Assembly (NCBI GenBank): GCA_963807675.1 | Contig: CAWECP010000012.1 | Span: 558,001-622,000, forward strand | Reading direction: 5' to 3' | DNA length: 64,000 nt | Source of the DNA: Bog-473 sp963807675 | GTDB taxonomy: Bacteria > Actinomycetota > Acidimicrobiia > Acidimicrobiales > RAAP-2 | Shown here: positions 36,242-44,844 of the stretch, piece by piece | Layout: each line of letters opens with the position of its first letter | Numbering within the stretch: the first letter of the stretch is position 1 | The notes under the pieces: model-generated | The model's database searches: none | The model's input: only the letters and a program-made list of their open reading frames with translations | Told to the model about the DNA's origin: nothing | Position numbers and translations under genes: made by a program

Positions 36242-37372
36242 CTATTTGCCTCCGGCCGCCAGACGCTGCTTGGTCGTGTTGTGGACCGGATCTTTGTCGA
36301 AGTTCTTCAGCACGTGCTTGCCGAAGGTCTCCACCGCCTCCTCGCACGACTCACGTGAGATGGAGGTCGACAGCATGCCGAACGACAGCTGGTCCGCCCC
36401 GGTCGCGGCGAAGCTCTCCACCACCTTGTTCACCTCGTCGGGATCGCCGACGGCGGTAGCCCCCGCGGCGATGGCCGCGTCGAGTTGGTCGGCCGTAATG
36501 GGCGGGATGGTCTCGGGCCATTCGGGAATGCCCGGCGGCCGCGGAAAGGTGTCGAGGTAACGGAACAGGATGCTCATGAAGTAACTCGAGTCGGCCTCGA
36601 GGAACGTCTTGCGCGCCTTCGCGCCGTCTTCCATGCACACCATCTGCGTCGTGATCATGACGTTGTTGTTCACGAAGCCGCCGACCGGGTTCGTGCAGCC
36701 GGCGATCTTCTCCTTGTACCGGCTCACCAGCGGGGTGAGTTGATCCGGCGTGGAGAAACCGAAGCACAGCACGCCGACGCCCAGCTCGGCCGCCAGATCG
36801 AAGGTCGAGGGGGAGCCGGCCGCCATCCAGATGGGTGGGTGGGGCTTGGAGTAGGGCTTCGGGAGCACGTTGCGCTCCGGCATGGAGAAGAATTTGCCGT
36901 CGTAGCTGTAGTCCTCGTCCTTCCACATGCGCACGATCTGCGGGAGGGTCTCGGCCACCATCTCCCGGGTGAGCTCGGAGTCTTCGATCCCGAAGCCCTT
37001 CTGCTCGGTGGTCGACGAGCCGCGGCCGGTGCCGAACTCGAACCGCCCCCCGGAGAGGTGGTCGAGCATGGCCACCCGTTCGGCGATGCGAGCCGGGTGG
37101 TTCACCGGAGGCGTGATGTTGAAGATGCCCGACCCCAGGTGGATGTTGTCGGTGCGGGCCGCCGCGTAGGCGAGGAACGACTCGTTGGCCGACAGGTGTG
37201 AGTAGGTCGTGAGGAAGTGGTGCTCGGTGACCCAGGCGTACTTGAACCCGGCCTTGTCGGCGGCCTCGACGTAGGCGACCTCGTCCATGATGCGGTCGTG
37301 CTCGGCAGAGGCACCGTGCTGCTCGACGTACCGGGGCAGCACGCACACGCTGTTGAAGATCCCGAATTCCAT
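36242..37372 (-). CDS. LLM-class flavin-dependent oxidoreductase
   Basis: A 376-residue luciferase-like monooxygenase family TIM barrel. MEFGIFNSVCVLPRY opens the barrel. YAWVTEHHFLTTYSHLSANE is the typical strand with the active-site His, and LDHLSGGRFEFGTGRGSS the flavin-binding turn. It ends with GADQLSFGMLSTSI. Its start is 138 bases from the divergent fadD17-like gene, and a perfect KstR-consensus site lies between them, so it may belong to sterol or lipid breakdown. FMN versus F420 cofactor cannot be told from sequence alone. Confidence 0.88.
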   Translation of the reverse strand: MEFGIFNSVCVLPRYVEQHGASAEHDRIMDEVAYVEAADKAGFKYAWVTEHHFLTTYSHLSANESFLAYAAARTDNIHLGSGIFNITPPVNHPARIAERVAMLDHLSGGRFEFGTGRGSSTTEQKGFGIEDSELTREMVAETLPQIVRMWKDEDYSYDGKFFSMPERNVLPKPYSKPHPPIWMAAGSPSTFDLAAELGVGVLCFGFSTPDQLTPLVSRYKEKIAGCTNPVGGFVNNNVMITTQMVCMEDGAKARKTFLEADSSYFMSILFRYLDTFPRPPGIPEWPETIPPITADQLDAAIAAGATAVGDPDEVNKVVESFAATGADQLSFGMLSTSISRESCEEAVETFGKHVLKNFDKDPVHNTTKQRLAAGGK

Positions 37373-37453
37373 GGGGTGTGCCCGTCCTCCCGTAGGGTGG
37401 CCGCGGTCCGTTCCGCGGGCGGTCCTGGGACGGTAACACGGGACCGGCTAAAG

Positions 37454-37467
37454 TGCAACGTGTTCCA
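37454..37467. promoter_or_regulatory. KstR-like operator between the LLM and fadD17 genes
   Basis: TGCAACGTGTTCCA fits the KstR consensus TNNAACNNGTTNNA at every fixed position. It lies 81 bases before the LLM gene start and 43 before the fadD17 start, so it could control either or both. Confidence 0.7.
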
Positions 37468-37510
37468 ATAATGGGCCTTTAAGCCCAGTTCAGAGACGTT
37501 TGGAGTTGCA

Positions 37511-39217
37511 GTGACCCCAGCTGAAGCGCCGCCCGAGTCGGGCCCTGCGCCCGGGACCATCGCCCGGGGCGTGTTGGCCAGGGCGGCCGACGACCGGCTC
37601 GGCCTGGTGGCCGGCGACCTCCGCTTGAGCCACGCCGAGGTGGTGGCCCGGGCGGCCCAGCGGGCGGCCTGGCTGCGCGCCCGGCGGGTCGACGGCCCCT
37701 TCCACCTGGCCGTGCTGCTCGACAACGTGCCCGAATTCGTCTACTGGCTCGAAGCGGCCGCGCTGGCCGGCGCGGTGGTCGTCGGGGCGAACCCGACGCA
37801 CCGGGGCGACGAGCTCGTGCGCGACCTCACCCACACCGAGTGCCAGCTCCTGGTCACCGACTCGCCCAGCCTGCCTCAGGTCGAGGGGGCGCGCTTCGGC
37901 GACAGCCTCGGTACCGTCACGGCGGACAACCCGCGGGTGCTCGTGCTCGACACGGCCGAGGCGGGGGGGCGCCTGGGCGAGTTCGCCGGCACCGGGGCGA
38001 GGGAGGTGGCCGACCCGTCCGTGACGCCCGAGACCCTGGGCTACCTCCTCTTCACCTCCGGAACGTCGGGTGCCCCCAAGGCGTGCCTGTGCACACAGGG
38101 CCGGCTGGCCCGCATCGGCAGCATCGTGGCCCAGATGTACGCGCTGGTACCCGAGGACGTCTGCTACCTCTCCATGCCGCTCTTCCACTCCAACGCGCTG
38201 ATGGCGGGCTGGGGACCCGCGCTCATGGCCGGTTCCGCCTTCGCCCTGCCTTCCACCGGCCGGTTCTCCGCCTCGGGCTTCCTGCCCGACGTGCGCCGGG
38301 CGGGAGCCACGTACTTCAACTACGTGGGCAAGCCACTGGCCTACATCCTGGCCACGCCCGAGCAGCCTGACGACGCCGACAACCCGTTGCTCCGCGCCTT
38401 CGGCAACGAGGGCTCAATCGACGACGTCGCCCGCTTCGCCGAGCGGTTCGGTGTCGCCGTCACCGACTCCTACGGGTCGACGGAAGGCGGAGCCACCGTC
38501 GTGCGCACACCCGACACGCCCCCCGGCGCGCTGGGAGTGGCGCCCGAAGGGACCGTCGTGCTCGACCCCGCCACCGGGGACCAGTGCCCGCCGGCGCACT
38601 TCGACGAGGGGGGCCGGCTGCTCAACGCCGAGGAGGCGATCGGCGAGCTCGTGTCGAAGGGGGGCGGAGCCGGCTTCGAGGGGTACTGGCGCAACGACGA
38701 GGCCCAGCGGGCCCGCCTGCGCGAGGGGTGGTACTGGACGGGCGACCTGGCGTACCGCGACCAGGCGGGCTTCTTCTACTTCGCCGGCCGCGACCACGAC
38801 TGGCTGCGCGTCGACGGCGAGAACTTCGCCTCGGCTCCCATCGAGCGCATCCTGCAGCGCCATCCCGACGTGACGCTGGCCGCGGTCTACGCCGTGCCCG
38901 ACCCGGTGGTCGGCGACCAGGTCATGGCGGCCGTGCAGCTGCGCCCCGGCGTCGACTCCCTCGACCCCGGCGTCCTGCGCGCCTTCCTGGCCGCCCAGGG
39001 CGACCTCGGTACCAAGTGGGCGCCGCGCTTCGTGCGCATGAGCGCCAGCCTGCCCCTGACCGCCACCAACAAGGTCCTCAAACGCGCTCTGCGGGCCGAG
39101 CGCTGGAACTGCGCCGACGCCCTTCTGTGGCAGGCCGAGAAGGGCGGGCCCTACCGCGTGCTCACGCCCGACGAGGCGGCCACCCTGGAGGACGCGGTGG
39201 GCAGCCGCCCCATCTGA
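37511..39217 (+). CDS. fadD17: FadD17-like acyl-CoA synthetase
   Basis: A 568-residue ANL ligase. The phosphate loop reads LFTSGTSGAPKACLCTQGRL (about 177-196), the FadD17-type variant of the usual TGGTTG motif. DSYGSTEGGATVVR is the adenylation site, and GWYWTGDLAYRDQAGFFYFAGR the hinge. TNKVLKRALR near the end holds the catalytic Lys. Mycobacterial FadD17 belongs to the cholesterol regulon and activates C24-type sterol side chains. GTG start with a moderate GGAG upstream. It is convergent with zwf 11 bases away. A perfect KstR-like site precedes it. Confidence 0.85.
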   Translation: MTPAEAPPESGPAPGTIARGVLARAADDRLGLVAGDLRLSHAEVVARAAQRAAWLRARRVDGPFHLAVLLDNVPEFVYWLEAAALAGAVVVGANPTHRGDELVRDLTHTECQLLVTDSPSLPQVEGARFGDSLGTVTADNPRVLVLDTAEAGGRLGEFAGTGAREVADPSVTPETLGYLLFTSGTSGAPKACLCTQGRLARIGSIVAQMYALVPEDVCYLSMPLFHSNALMAGWGPALMAGSAFALPSTGRFSASGFLPDVRRAGATYFNYVGKPLAYILATPEQPDDADNPLLRAFGNEGSIDDVARFAERFGVAVTDSYGSTEGGATVVRTPDTPPGALGVAPEGTVVLDPATGDQCPPAHFDEGGRLLNAEEAIGELVSKGGGAGFEGYWRNDEAQRARLREGWYWTGDLAYRDQAGFFYFAGRDHDWLRVDGENFASAPIERILQRHPDVTLAAVYAVPDPVVGDQVMAAVQLRPGVDSLDPGVLRAFLAAQGDLGTKWAPRFVRMSASLPLTATNKVLKRALRAERWNCADALLWQAEKGGPYRVLTPDEAATLEDAVGSRPI

Positions 39218-39228
39218 TCCGCCGCCGC

Positions 39229-40602
39229 CTACAGCCAGGGCACGCGCCAACTCGGGTGGCCCGCCACGAGCTTGTCGGCCCCGGCCGGGCCCCACGACCC
39301 CTGGGCGTACGTCTGCACCGGTGGCGGCGCGTCGAGGAGCGGCTGGACGATACGCCAGGTCTCCTCGACGCTGTCCTCCCGCGTGAAGAGGCTGGCGTCG
39401 CCCCGCAGGGCGTCACCGAGCAGCCGCTCGTAGGGCTCGGGTGCCTCGCCGAGCTCGTCGGCGAAGATCAAGGAGAGGTCGACGGTCCGCGTCGATTGGG
39501 CGCCCGGCTTCTTGGCCTGCACAATCAGGTCGGCGCCGGGTTTCGGGTCGATGCGCAGGACGAGCTCGTCGGGGTCGGGCGTCACGTTGGACGCGAAGGC
39601 CACCCGCGGCGGACGCTTGAAGATCACCCGCACCTCGGTCGCCCGCTCGGCGAGCGCCTTGCCGGCCCGGATGAAGAAGGGCACGCCGGACCAGCGCCAG
39701 TTGTCGATCTCGAGCTTGAGGGCGGCGAACGTCTCGGTCTGCGAGCCCGCCGCCACGCCGGGCACCGAGAGGTACCCGTCGTATTGCCCCCGCACGTAGT
39801 GCGCCGGGTCGGCGTCGGGCATGGCCCGGAAGACCTCGACGCGCTTGTCGCGCAGGCCGTCGGGGTCCGACGTGGCCGGAGGCTCCGAGGCGACCAGCCC
39901 GAGAATCTGCAGGAGATGGTTCTGCACCACGTCGCGCAGCGCGCCAACCGGATCGTAGAAGCTCCCCCGGTCCTCGACCCCGAAGTTCTCCGCCATCGTG
40001 ATCTGCACGCAGCTGATGCGGTCGCGGTTCCACAGCGGCTCGACGATGGAGTTGGCGAACCGGAGGAACAGGATGTCCATGGCCGGCTCCTTGCCCAGGA
40101 AGTGGTCGATGCGCATGATCTGCCACTCCTCGAGCAGCTTGCGCAGTTCGGCGTTCAGGGCGCGGGCCGACGCCAGGTCGTGGCCGAAGGGCTTCTCCAC
40201 CACGACCCGGGCCCGAGCGGTGAGGCCGGCCCCGGCCAGGCCCTCCACCACCCGTCCGAACAGCGACGGGGGGATCTCCAGGTAGAAGACCGGCTGCTGC
40301 TTGCCCGCCATCGCCGTGGCCAGGGCGGCGTAGGTGGCGTCGTCGGTGTAGTCACCCGAGACGATGGAGAACCGAGCCTGAAGGCGGGCGAACACCTTCT
40401 CGTCCAACTGCTCGCCGCTGTCGATGATGGCCTGGCGGGCGAGGTCGCACAGCTGGTCGCTCGACCACTTCTCGCGGGCCACCCCGATGATGGGGCACTT
40501 CAGCATCTTCCGCCGCTCCAGGCGGTAGAGCGACCGGAACGTCATCTTCTTGGCCAGGTCCCCGGTGATCCCGAAGATCACCAGGACGTCGGCCTCGTTC
40601 AT
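39229..40602 (-). CDS. zwf: Glucose-6-phosphate 1-dehydrogenase
   Basis: A 457-residue enzyme for the first oxidative pentose-phosphate step, glucose-6-phosphate to 6-phosphogluconolactone with NAD(P)+. VIFGITGDLAKKM (8-20) is the nucleotide fold. The active site RIDHFLGKEPAMDILFLRF contains the conserved DHxLGKE motif, and FFIRAGKALAERATEV matches the substrate region. ATG 40602 is used here; GTG codons at 40617 and 40629 are in frame and would add five or nine residues, and the only good Shine-Dalgarno (GAGGAG) lies too close to 40629. Third gene of a unit with the DUF2090 and HAD genes upstream. Confidence 0.93.
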   Translation of the reverse strand: MNEADVLVIFGITGDLAKKMTFRSLYRLERRKMLKCPIIGVAREKWSSDQLCDLARQAIIDSGEQLDEKVFARLQARFSIVSGDYTDDATYAALATAMAGKQQPVFYLEIPPSLFGRVVEGLAGAGLTARARVVVEKPFGHDLASARALNAELRKLLEEWQIMRIDHFLGKEPAMDILFLRFANSIVEPLWNRDRISCVQITMAENFGVEDRGSFYDPVGALRDVVQNHLLQILGLVASEPPATSDPDGLRDKRVEVFRAMPDADPAHYVRGQYDGYLSVPGVAAGSQTETFAALKLEIDNWRWSGVPFFIRAGKALAERATEVRVIFKRPPRVAFASNVTPDPDELVLRIDPKPGADLIVQAKKPGAQSTRTVDLSLIFADELGEAPEPYERLLGDALRGDASLFTREDSVEETWRIVQPLLDAPPPVQTYAQGSWGPAGADKLVAGHPSWRVPWL

Positions 40603-40637
40603 TGCGCTGTCAACCACGGTCGTGCTCACTCCTCGTC

Positions 40638-41447
40638 TCAGTCGGTCAGGACGTAGCGCTCCACCGCGTTGGCGAAGCCCTCGTCGTCGTTCGAGGTCGT
40701 GACCCGCTTGGCGGCGTTCTTGACCTCCGTGCTGGCGTTGCCCATGGCGATGCTCAGCCCCGAGGGGGTGAACATGAGGACGTCGTTGGGCATGTCCCCG
40801 ATCGTCGCCATCTCGCTGCCGTCGATGCCGTACGTGGCCGACAGGTACTTGACGACACCCCCCTTGTTGGCGTCGGGATGGGTGACGTCCGCGTAGTAGG
40901 GCTGCGAACGTGCCGCCGAGACGTGGTCGCCGAAACGCTCGTGCACGGCGTCGACGGCCGCCTGCACGGCGTCGTGGTCGTCGCTCACCCCGACCAGCTT
41001 GGCCACCCCGTCCGACACCGAGGTGAAGTCGGCGACCACGGTCGGTTCGAACTTGACCGTCCAGGCCTCCCGGTCCACGTGGGGGGCCTTGGGGTCGCGC
41101 ACGAACCAATCCGCGCCCCGGTAGACCCACACGTCGACCCGGTGCGCCTCGAGCAGATCGATGACCTGCGGGGTGATGTCGTCGGGCAAGGTCCGCTGTT
41201 CGATCACGGACATGTCCGGGCGGGCGAACAACCCACCGTTGAAGGCGGCGATGGGGGTCGTGAGCTGGAGGGGCCCGATGAGCATCGACATCCCGCGCGG
41301 CGGCCGCCCGCTGGTCACGGCGAAGAGGATGCCCGCCTCTTTCAGACGCCGGACGGCGGCGACGGCCCGGTCCGTCAACACCTTCTCCGACGTGACCAGG
41401 GTACCGTCGACGTCGGCCAGCATCAGTCGAATGGGGTTGTCGGCCAC
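40638..41447 (-). CDS. HAD-family (Cof-type) sugar phosphatase
   Basis: A 269-residue Cof/YidA-like HAD phosphatase. Motif I is LADVDGTLVT (about 9-18), motif II VTSGRPPRG, and motif IV IGDMPNDVLMF with acidic metal ligands. A Cof-type cap domain lies between. GGGAGGA sits four bases before the GTG. It lies between the DUF2090 and zwf genes, separated from them by 19 and 35 bases (35 to the ATG 40602 used here), so it is almost surely co-transcribed. The natural substrate is probably a phosphorylated sugar or sugar acid of this pathway. Confidence 0.88.
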   Translation of the reverse strand: MADNPIRLMLADVDGTLVTSEKVLTDRAVAAVRRLKEAGILFAVTSGRPPRGMSMLIGPLQLTTPIAAFNGGLFARPDMSVIEQRTLPDDITPQVIDLLEAHRVDVWVYRGADWFVRDPKAPHVDREAWTVKFEPTVVADFTSVSDGVAKLVGVSDDHDAVQAAVDAVHERFGDHVSAARSQPYYADVTHPDANKGGVVKYLSATYGIDGSEMATIGDMPNDVLMFTPSGLSIAMGNASTEVKNAAKRVTTSNDDEGFANAVERYVLTD

Positions 41448-41466
41448 GTGTCCTCCCGCTGCGCGC

Positions 41467-42375
41467 TCAGGTGCGACCAGTGAACGCCTCGAACGTCTCG
41501 AGGTAGCGCTGCGCAATGGTCCGCACGGTCTCGCTCCGCTCCGCCGAGCCGGCGATGAACCCCCGCAGCGCGTCCTCCCAGATCGTCCGGCCCACCGCGA
41601 AGCCGTCGAAGCCGGGCACGGATGCCGCCACGTGCAGCCACTCGATCACCTGGGCCTCGTCGGCCCCGCGGCCGAGCACGATGCACACCACGCCGTCGCG
41701 CCCGCCGGCCCGGGCGGCCTCCACCACCCCGGCGCACGCCGCCGCGGTGTCGAGCCCCTCGATCTTCCAGATGTCGGGCTCGACACCGCCGGCCTGGAGC
41801 GCCTCGATCGCCCGCACGACCAGCCCGGGCCGCGCGTCGCGGTCGTAGAGCCGCTCGTCGCCCCCGACCGCCTGCAGTTGTTCGGGCGTCGGCGGCACCA
41901 ACAGCTCGAAGAGGAAGAGGCGTCCGTGCTCGTGTAGCCAAGCCGTCAGGCGGGCCAACCGCTCGGCCTGGCGCCGGTTCAGCGCCGCGTCGCCGTCAGG
42001 GTTGTAGCGCACCAGCACCTTGACGAAGGTGGGATCGAACGACTCGATGTGCGCCGCGAAGTCGTCCCCGTACTCGAACTGGAACTCGGCCTGGCCCGAC
42101 CGCTCCACCGGCATGGCCAGGAGGTGCCCCTCGGCCAGGGCGCGGCGCGCCACGCCGGCGCCGTACTGCTCGTCGGTCAGGATGCCGGCCGTCTGCGTCG
42201 GCACGCCGAGCCGGAGCGCCTCCACGAACCCGTCGTAAATGATCTCCTTGGCCTGCACGATGCCCGCGTGCACCTCGTCGGAGACCGGCTCGGTGGCCCC
42301 GAAGAGATCGTGCTCGAACGAGCCGCGATGGTCGAACGCGAGCAGGTACAGCGGCTGGGCGTAACCGAGTGCCAT
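41467..42375 (-). CDS. DUF2090 aldolase-like TIM barrel
   Basis: A 302-residue protein of the DUF2090 family, related to the C-terminal part of some IolC proteins and to the deoxyketogluconate-phosphate aldolase fold. LYLLAFDHRGSFEHDLFG (9-26) is the family opening. FVKVLVRYNP, FLFELLVPPTP, PDIWKIEGLD and VVCIVLGRGA give successive barrel strands, and FDGFAVGRTIWEDAL the phosphate-binding end. It is the first gene of a unit with the HAD phosphatase and zwf. A role as a sugar-phosphate aldolase is likely from the fold; the substrate is not known. Confidence 0.85.
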   Translation of the reverse strand: MALGYAQPLYLLAFDHRGSFEHDLFGATEPVSDEVHAGIVQAKEIIYDGFVEALRLGVPTQTAGILTDEQYGAGVARRALAEGHLLAMPVERSGQAEFQFEYGDDFAAHIESFDPTFVKVLVRYNPDGDAALNRRQAERLARLTAWLHEHGRLFLFELLVPPTPEQLQAVGGDERLYDRDARPGLVVRAIEALQAGGVEPDIWKIEGLDTAAACAGVVEAARAGGRDGVVCIVLGRGADEAQVIEWLHVAASVPGFDGFAVGRTIWEDALRGFIAGSAERSETVRTIAQRYLETFEAFTGRT

Positions 42376-42462
42376 GTGCTCTATCCTCCCTGTCGTGCCG
42401 AGGGTCGCTGTCCCGCGTGGCCGGTCCGCCAGCCCTCAGCCACGGCACGCCCCCGCGGCGCC

Positions 42463-43104
42463 ATGAGCATCGAGGGCGAGAAGCGGGCCGCCGCCGAGGC
42501 GGCGGCGGAGCTGGTCGAGGACGGCATGACCGTGGGGCTCGGCACGGGCACGACGGTGGCCTTCCTGCTGCCGGCGCTGGCCCGTCGTTCCCTGCGCCTG
42601 CGCTGCGTCGCCACCTCGCCCCATACCCAGGATGCGGCACGCCAGCTCGGCCTCGAGGTCGAGGCCTTCGACCACATCGACCGGTTCGACATCACCATCG
42701 ATGGGGCGGATCAGATCGCGCCCGACGGCTGGCTGGTCAAGGGCGCCGGCGCGGCCCACACGCGGGAGAAGATCGTGGCGGCGGCGGCCGACCGCTTCGT
42801 GGTGATCGCCGACTCCTCCAAGCCGGTGGAACGCCTCCATGCGCCCATCCCGCTCGAGCTCCTCGCCTTCGGGCTGCAGGCGACGCTGCGCCACCTGGGG
42901 ACGGTGACGCTGCGGGACGTCCCGCGCAGTCCCGACGGCGGGGTGATCGCGGACTACCGGGAGGCCGTCGACGATCCGGCGCAGCTGGCCGCCTACCTGG
43001 GCGCCACCCCGGGCGTGGTGGGTCACGGCCTGTTCCCGCCCGACCTGGTGGCGACCGTGCTGGTGGGACGGGGCCAGACGGTCGAGCGCACGGACTTCGG
43101 CTGA
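42463..43104 (+). CDS. rpiA: Ribose-5-phosphate isomerase A
   Basis: A 213-residue enzyme interconverting ribose-5-P and ribulose-5-P. GLGTGTTVAFLLPAL (19-33) is the phosphate-binding loop, and DITIDGADQIAPDGWLVKGAGAA holds the active-site Asp/Glu/Lys residues (DGAD, KGAG). IADSSKPVERL and GVVGHGLFP are family blocks. It is the only pentose-phosphate gene on the plus strand, divergent from DUF2090 (87 bases) and convergent with pgl (34 bases). Confidence 0.93.
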   Translation: MSIEGEKRAAAEAAAELVEDGMTVGLGTGTTVAFLLPALARRSLRLRCVATSPHTQDAARQLGLEVEAFDHIDRFDITIDGADQIAPDGWLVKGAGAAHTREKIVAAAADRFVVIADSSKPVERLHAPIPLELLAFGLQATLRHLGTVTLRDVPRSPDGGVIADYREAVDDPAQLAAYLGATPGVVGHGLFPPDLVATVLVGRGQTVERTDFG

Positions 43105-43138
43105 GCCGTCGGGGCGACGCGGCCCGGACACCGCCGCC

Positions 43139-43801
43139 TCAGGCCTCGGCCGCGGCCGCGTCCGCCAGCACCAGCGAGGCGTCGGCCTCCACCCGGCCCG
43201 CCGGGATGCCGGTGTCGCCGGCCAGGAGCCGCGCCAGCGCTGCCTTCTTGTCCCCGCCGGTGACCAGCCACAGGATCTGGCGCGCCCGGGCCAGCGCCGG
43301 GTAGGTGAGCGTCATGCGCACCCGGTCCTGGTAGGGCCGGGTCAGCGCGACCAGGCGGTCCTCCACCGCCAGGACGGGGTCGTCCGGCACGAGCGACGCC
43401 GTGTGCCCGTCGGGGCCGAGGCCCAGGTGGACGAGGTCGAAGTGCGCCGGCAACGAGCCGGCGTAGCGGGCCGCCGCCGCCTCCAGGTCGGCGTCGTTGA
43501 CCGGCATGGGGACGACGCGTGCCGGTGACGAGCCGAGCGCCTCGAGCAGGTGGTGCAGGTTGCGGTCGGGGTCGTCGGGGGGCGCCACCCGTTCGTCCAC
43601 CTGGTAGATGACGGTGGCGTCCCAGGGGACGGTCTCGGACGCCAGCTCGGCGAACATGGCCCACGGCGTGTGCCCGCCACTCACCGCGAAGTGGAATTGG
43701 CCCGAGGCCGTCACGGCCTGGCGCGCCCGCTCGGCCACGAAGGCCGCCCCGGCGCGGGCGACGGCCGCCGGGTCGGCCAGGGTTTCGAGCTGGTGCTGCA
43801 C
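43139..43801 (-). CDS. pgl: 6-phosphogluconolactonase
   Basis: A 220-residue NagB/SOL-fold hydrolase for the second oxidative pentose-phosphate step. FAVSGGHTPWAMFAELA carries the SGG phosphate site, VDERVAPPDDPDRNLHHLLE the conserved DER motif, and LGLGPDGHTASLVP the active site. The GTG at 43801 follows the gnd stop by 11 bases. The open frame continuing upstream through gnd is antisense-free shadow of gnd in another frame and is rejected. Last gene of the ppgK-tal-pgi-gnd-pgl unit. Confidence 0.92.
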   Translation of the reverse strand: MQHQLETLADPAAVARAGAAFVAERARQAVTASGQFHFAVSGGHTPWAMFAELASETVPWDATVIYQVDERVAPPDDPDRNLHHLLEALGSSPARVVPMPVNDADLEAAAARYAGSLPAHFDLVHLGLGPDGHTASLVPDDPVLAVEDRLVALTRPYQDRVRMTLTYPALARARQILWLVTGGDKKAALARLLAGDTGIPAGRVEADASLVLADAAAAEA

Positions 43802-43812
43802 CGGTGGGCGGC

Positions 43813-44844
43813 CTACTGCTTCTTCTCGACGTGGCCGCCGAACTCGCTGCGCATGGCCGAGAGGATCTTGTCGGCGAACTCGCCCAGGCCACGGGACTCG
43901 AAGCGCTCGAAGAGCGAGGCCGTGATGACCGAGGCCGGCACGCCCTCGTCCACCGCCGCCAGGACGGTCCAGCGACCCTCGCCCGAGTCCGACACCCGGC
44001 CGGCAAAGTCGTCCAGGTCCGGCGAGCGGGCGAAGGCGTCGGCGGTAAGGTCCATCAGCCAGGAACCGATCACCGATCCGCGCCGCCACACCTCGGCCAC
44101 CTCGCCCACGTCGATGTCGTACTGGTAGGCCCAGGGGTCGCGCAGCGGGGTGGTCTCGGCGTCCTCCTCCTGGGTCCCCGTGCCGGCATCGGCGTGCTCG
44201 ATGATGCTCAGCCCCTCGGCGATGGAGGCCATCATTCCGTACTCGATGCCGTTGTGGACCATCTTCACGAAGTGGCCGGCCCCGTTCGGCCCGCAGTGCA
44301 GGTAGCCGTCCGGCGCCGTGCCGCCGGTGCGCGTCCGGCCTGGCGTCGGCTCGGCGCTGCCCTGCCCGGGCGCGATCGTCTTGAACAACGGGTCGAGGCG
44401 CTGGACCACGTCCGTCTCGCCGCCGATCATCAGGCAGTAGCCGCGGTCGAGCCCCCACACCCCGCCGCTGGTTCCGCAGTCGACGTAGTGCAGCTGGTGC
44501 CCGGCCAGCTGCTTGGCCCGTGTGATGTCGTCGCGGTAGTAGGAGTTCCCGCCGTCGATGACGGCGTCGTCGGCTTCGAGCAGCGGCATGAGCTGTTCGA
44601 GCGTCGACTGCACAATGGCGGCCGGCAGCATGAGCCAGAGCGCGCGGGGCTTCTCGAGCTTGGCCACGAAGTCCTCCAGCGACGAGGCGCCGGTGGCGCC
44701 CTCGCCCGCGAGCTCCTTCACTGCGTCGGCATTGACGTCGTAGACGACGCAGCGGTGGCCGTCGCGCATGAGGCGCCGCACGAGGTTGGCCCCCATGCGA
44801 CCCAGCCCCACCATGCCCAGCTGCATGGGCTTGTCAGTCGGCAT
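43813..44844 (-). CDS. gnd: 6-phosphogluconate dehydrogenase, short type
   Basis: A 343-residue decarboxylating dehydrogenase that makes ribulose-5-P. GMVGLGRMGANLVRRL (10-25) is the nucleotide fold, VIDGGNSYYRDD and DCGTSGGVWGLDRGYCLMIGG are substrate sites, and GPNGAGHFVKMVHNGIEYG the catalytic Lys/Asn helix. At ~340 residues it is the short GndA/YqeC class, often NAD+-dependent. An unusual Pro/Gly/Thr-rich insertion (EPTPGRTRTGGTAPDG) lies just before the catalytic helix. Its ATG lies inside the end of pgi (11-base overlap). Confidence 0.93.
   Translation of the reverse strand: MPTDKPMQLGMVGLGRMGANLVRRLMRDGHRCVVYDVNADAVKELAGEGATGASSLEDFVAKLEKPRALWLMLPAAIVQSTLEQLMPLLEADDAVIDGGNSYYRDDITRAKQLAGHQLHYVDCGTSGGVWGLDRGYCLMIGGETDVVQRLDPLFKTIAPGQGSAEPTPGRTRTGGTAPDGYLHCGPNGAGHFVKMVHNGIEYGMMASIAEGLSIIEHADAGTGTQEEDAETTPLRDPWAYQYDIDVGEVAEVWRRGSVIGSWLMDLTADAFARSPDLDDFAGRVSDSGEGRWTVLAAVDEGVPASVITASLFERFESRGLGEFADKILSAMRSEFGGHVEKKQ

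Noticed and set aside
38584..40656. A 690-codon plus-strand open frame crossing fadD17 and zwf.
   Set aside because: It overlaps two clear enzymes in a different frame and strand, and has no motif and no ribosome-binding site.
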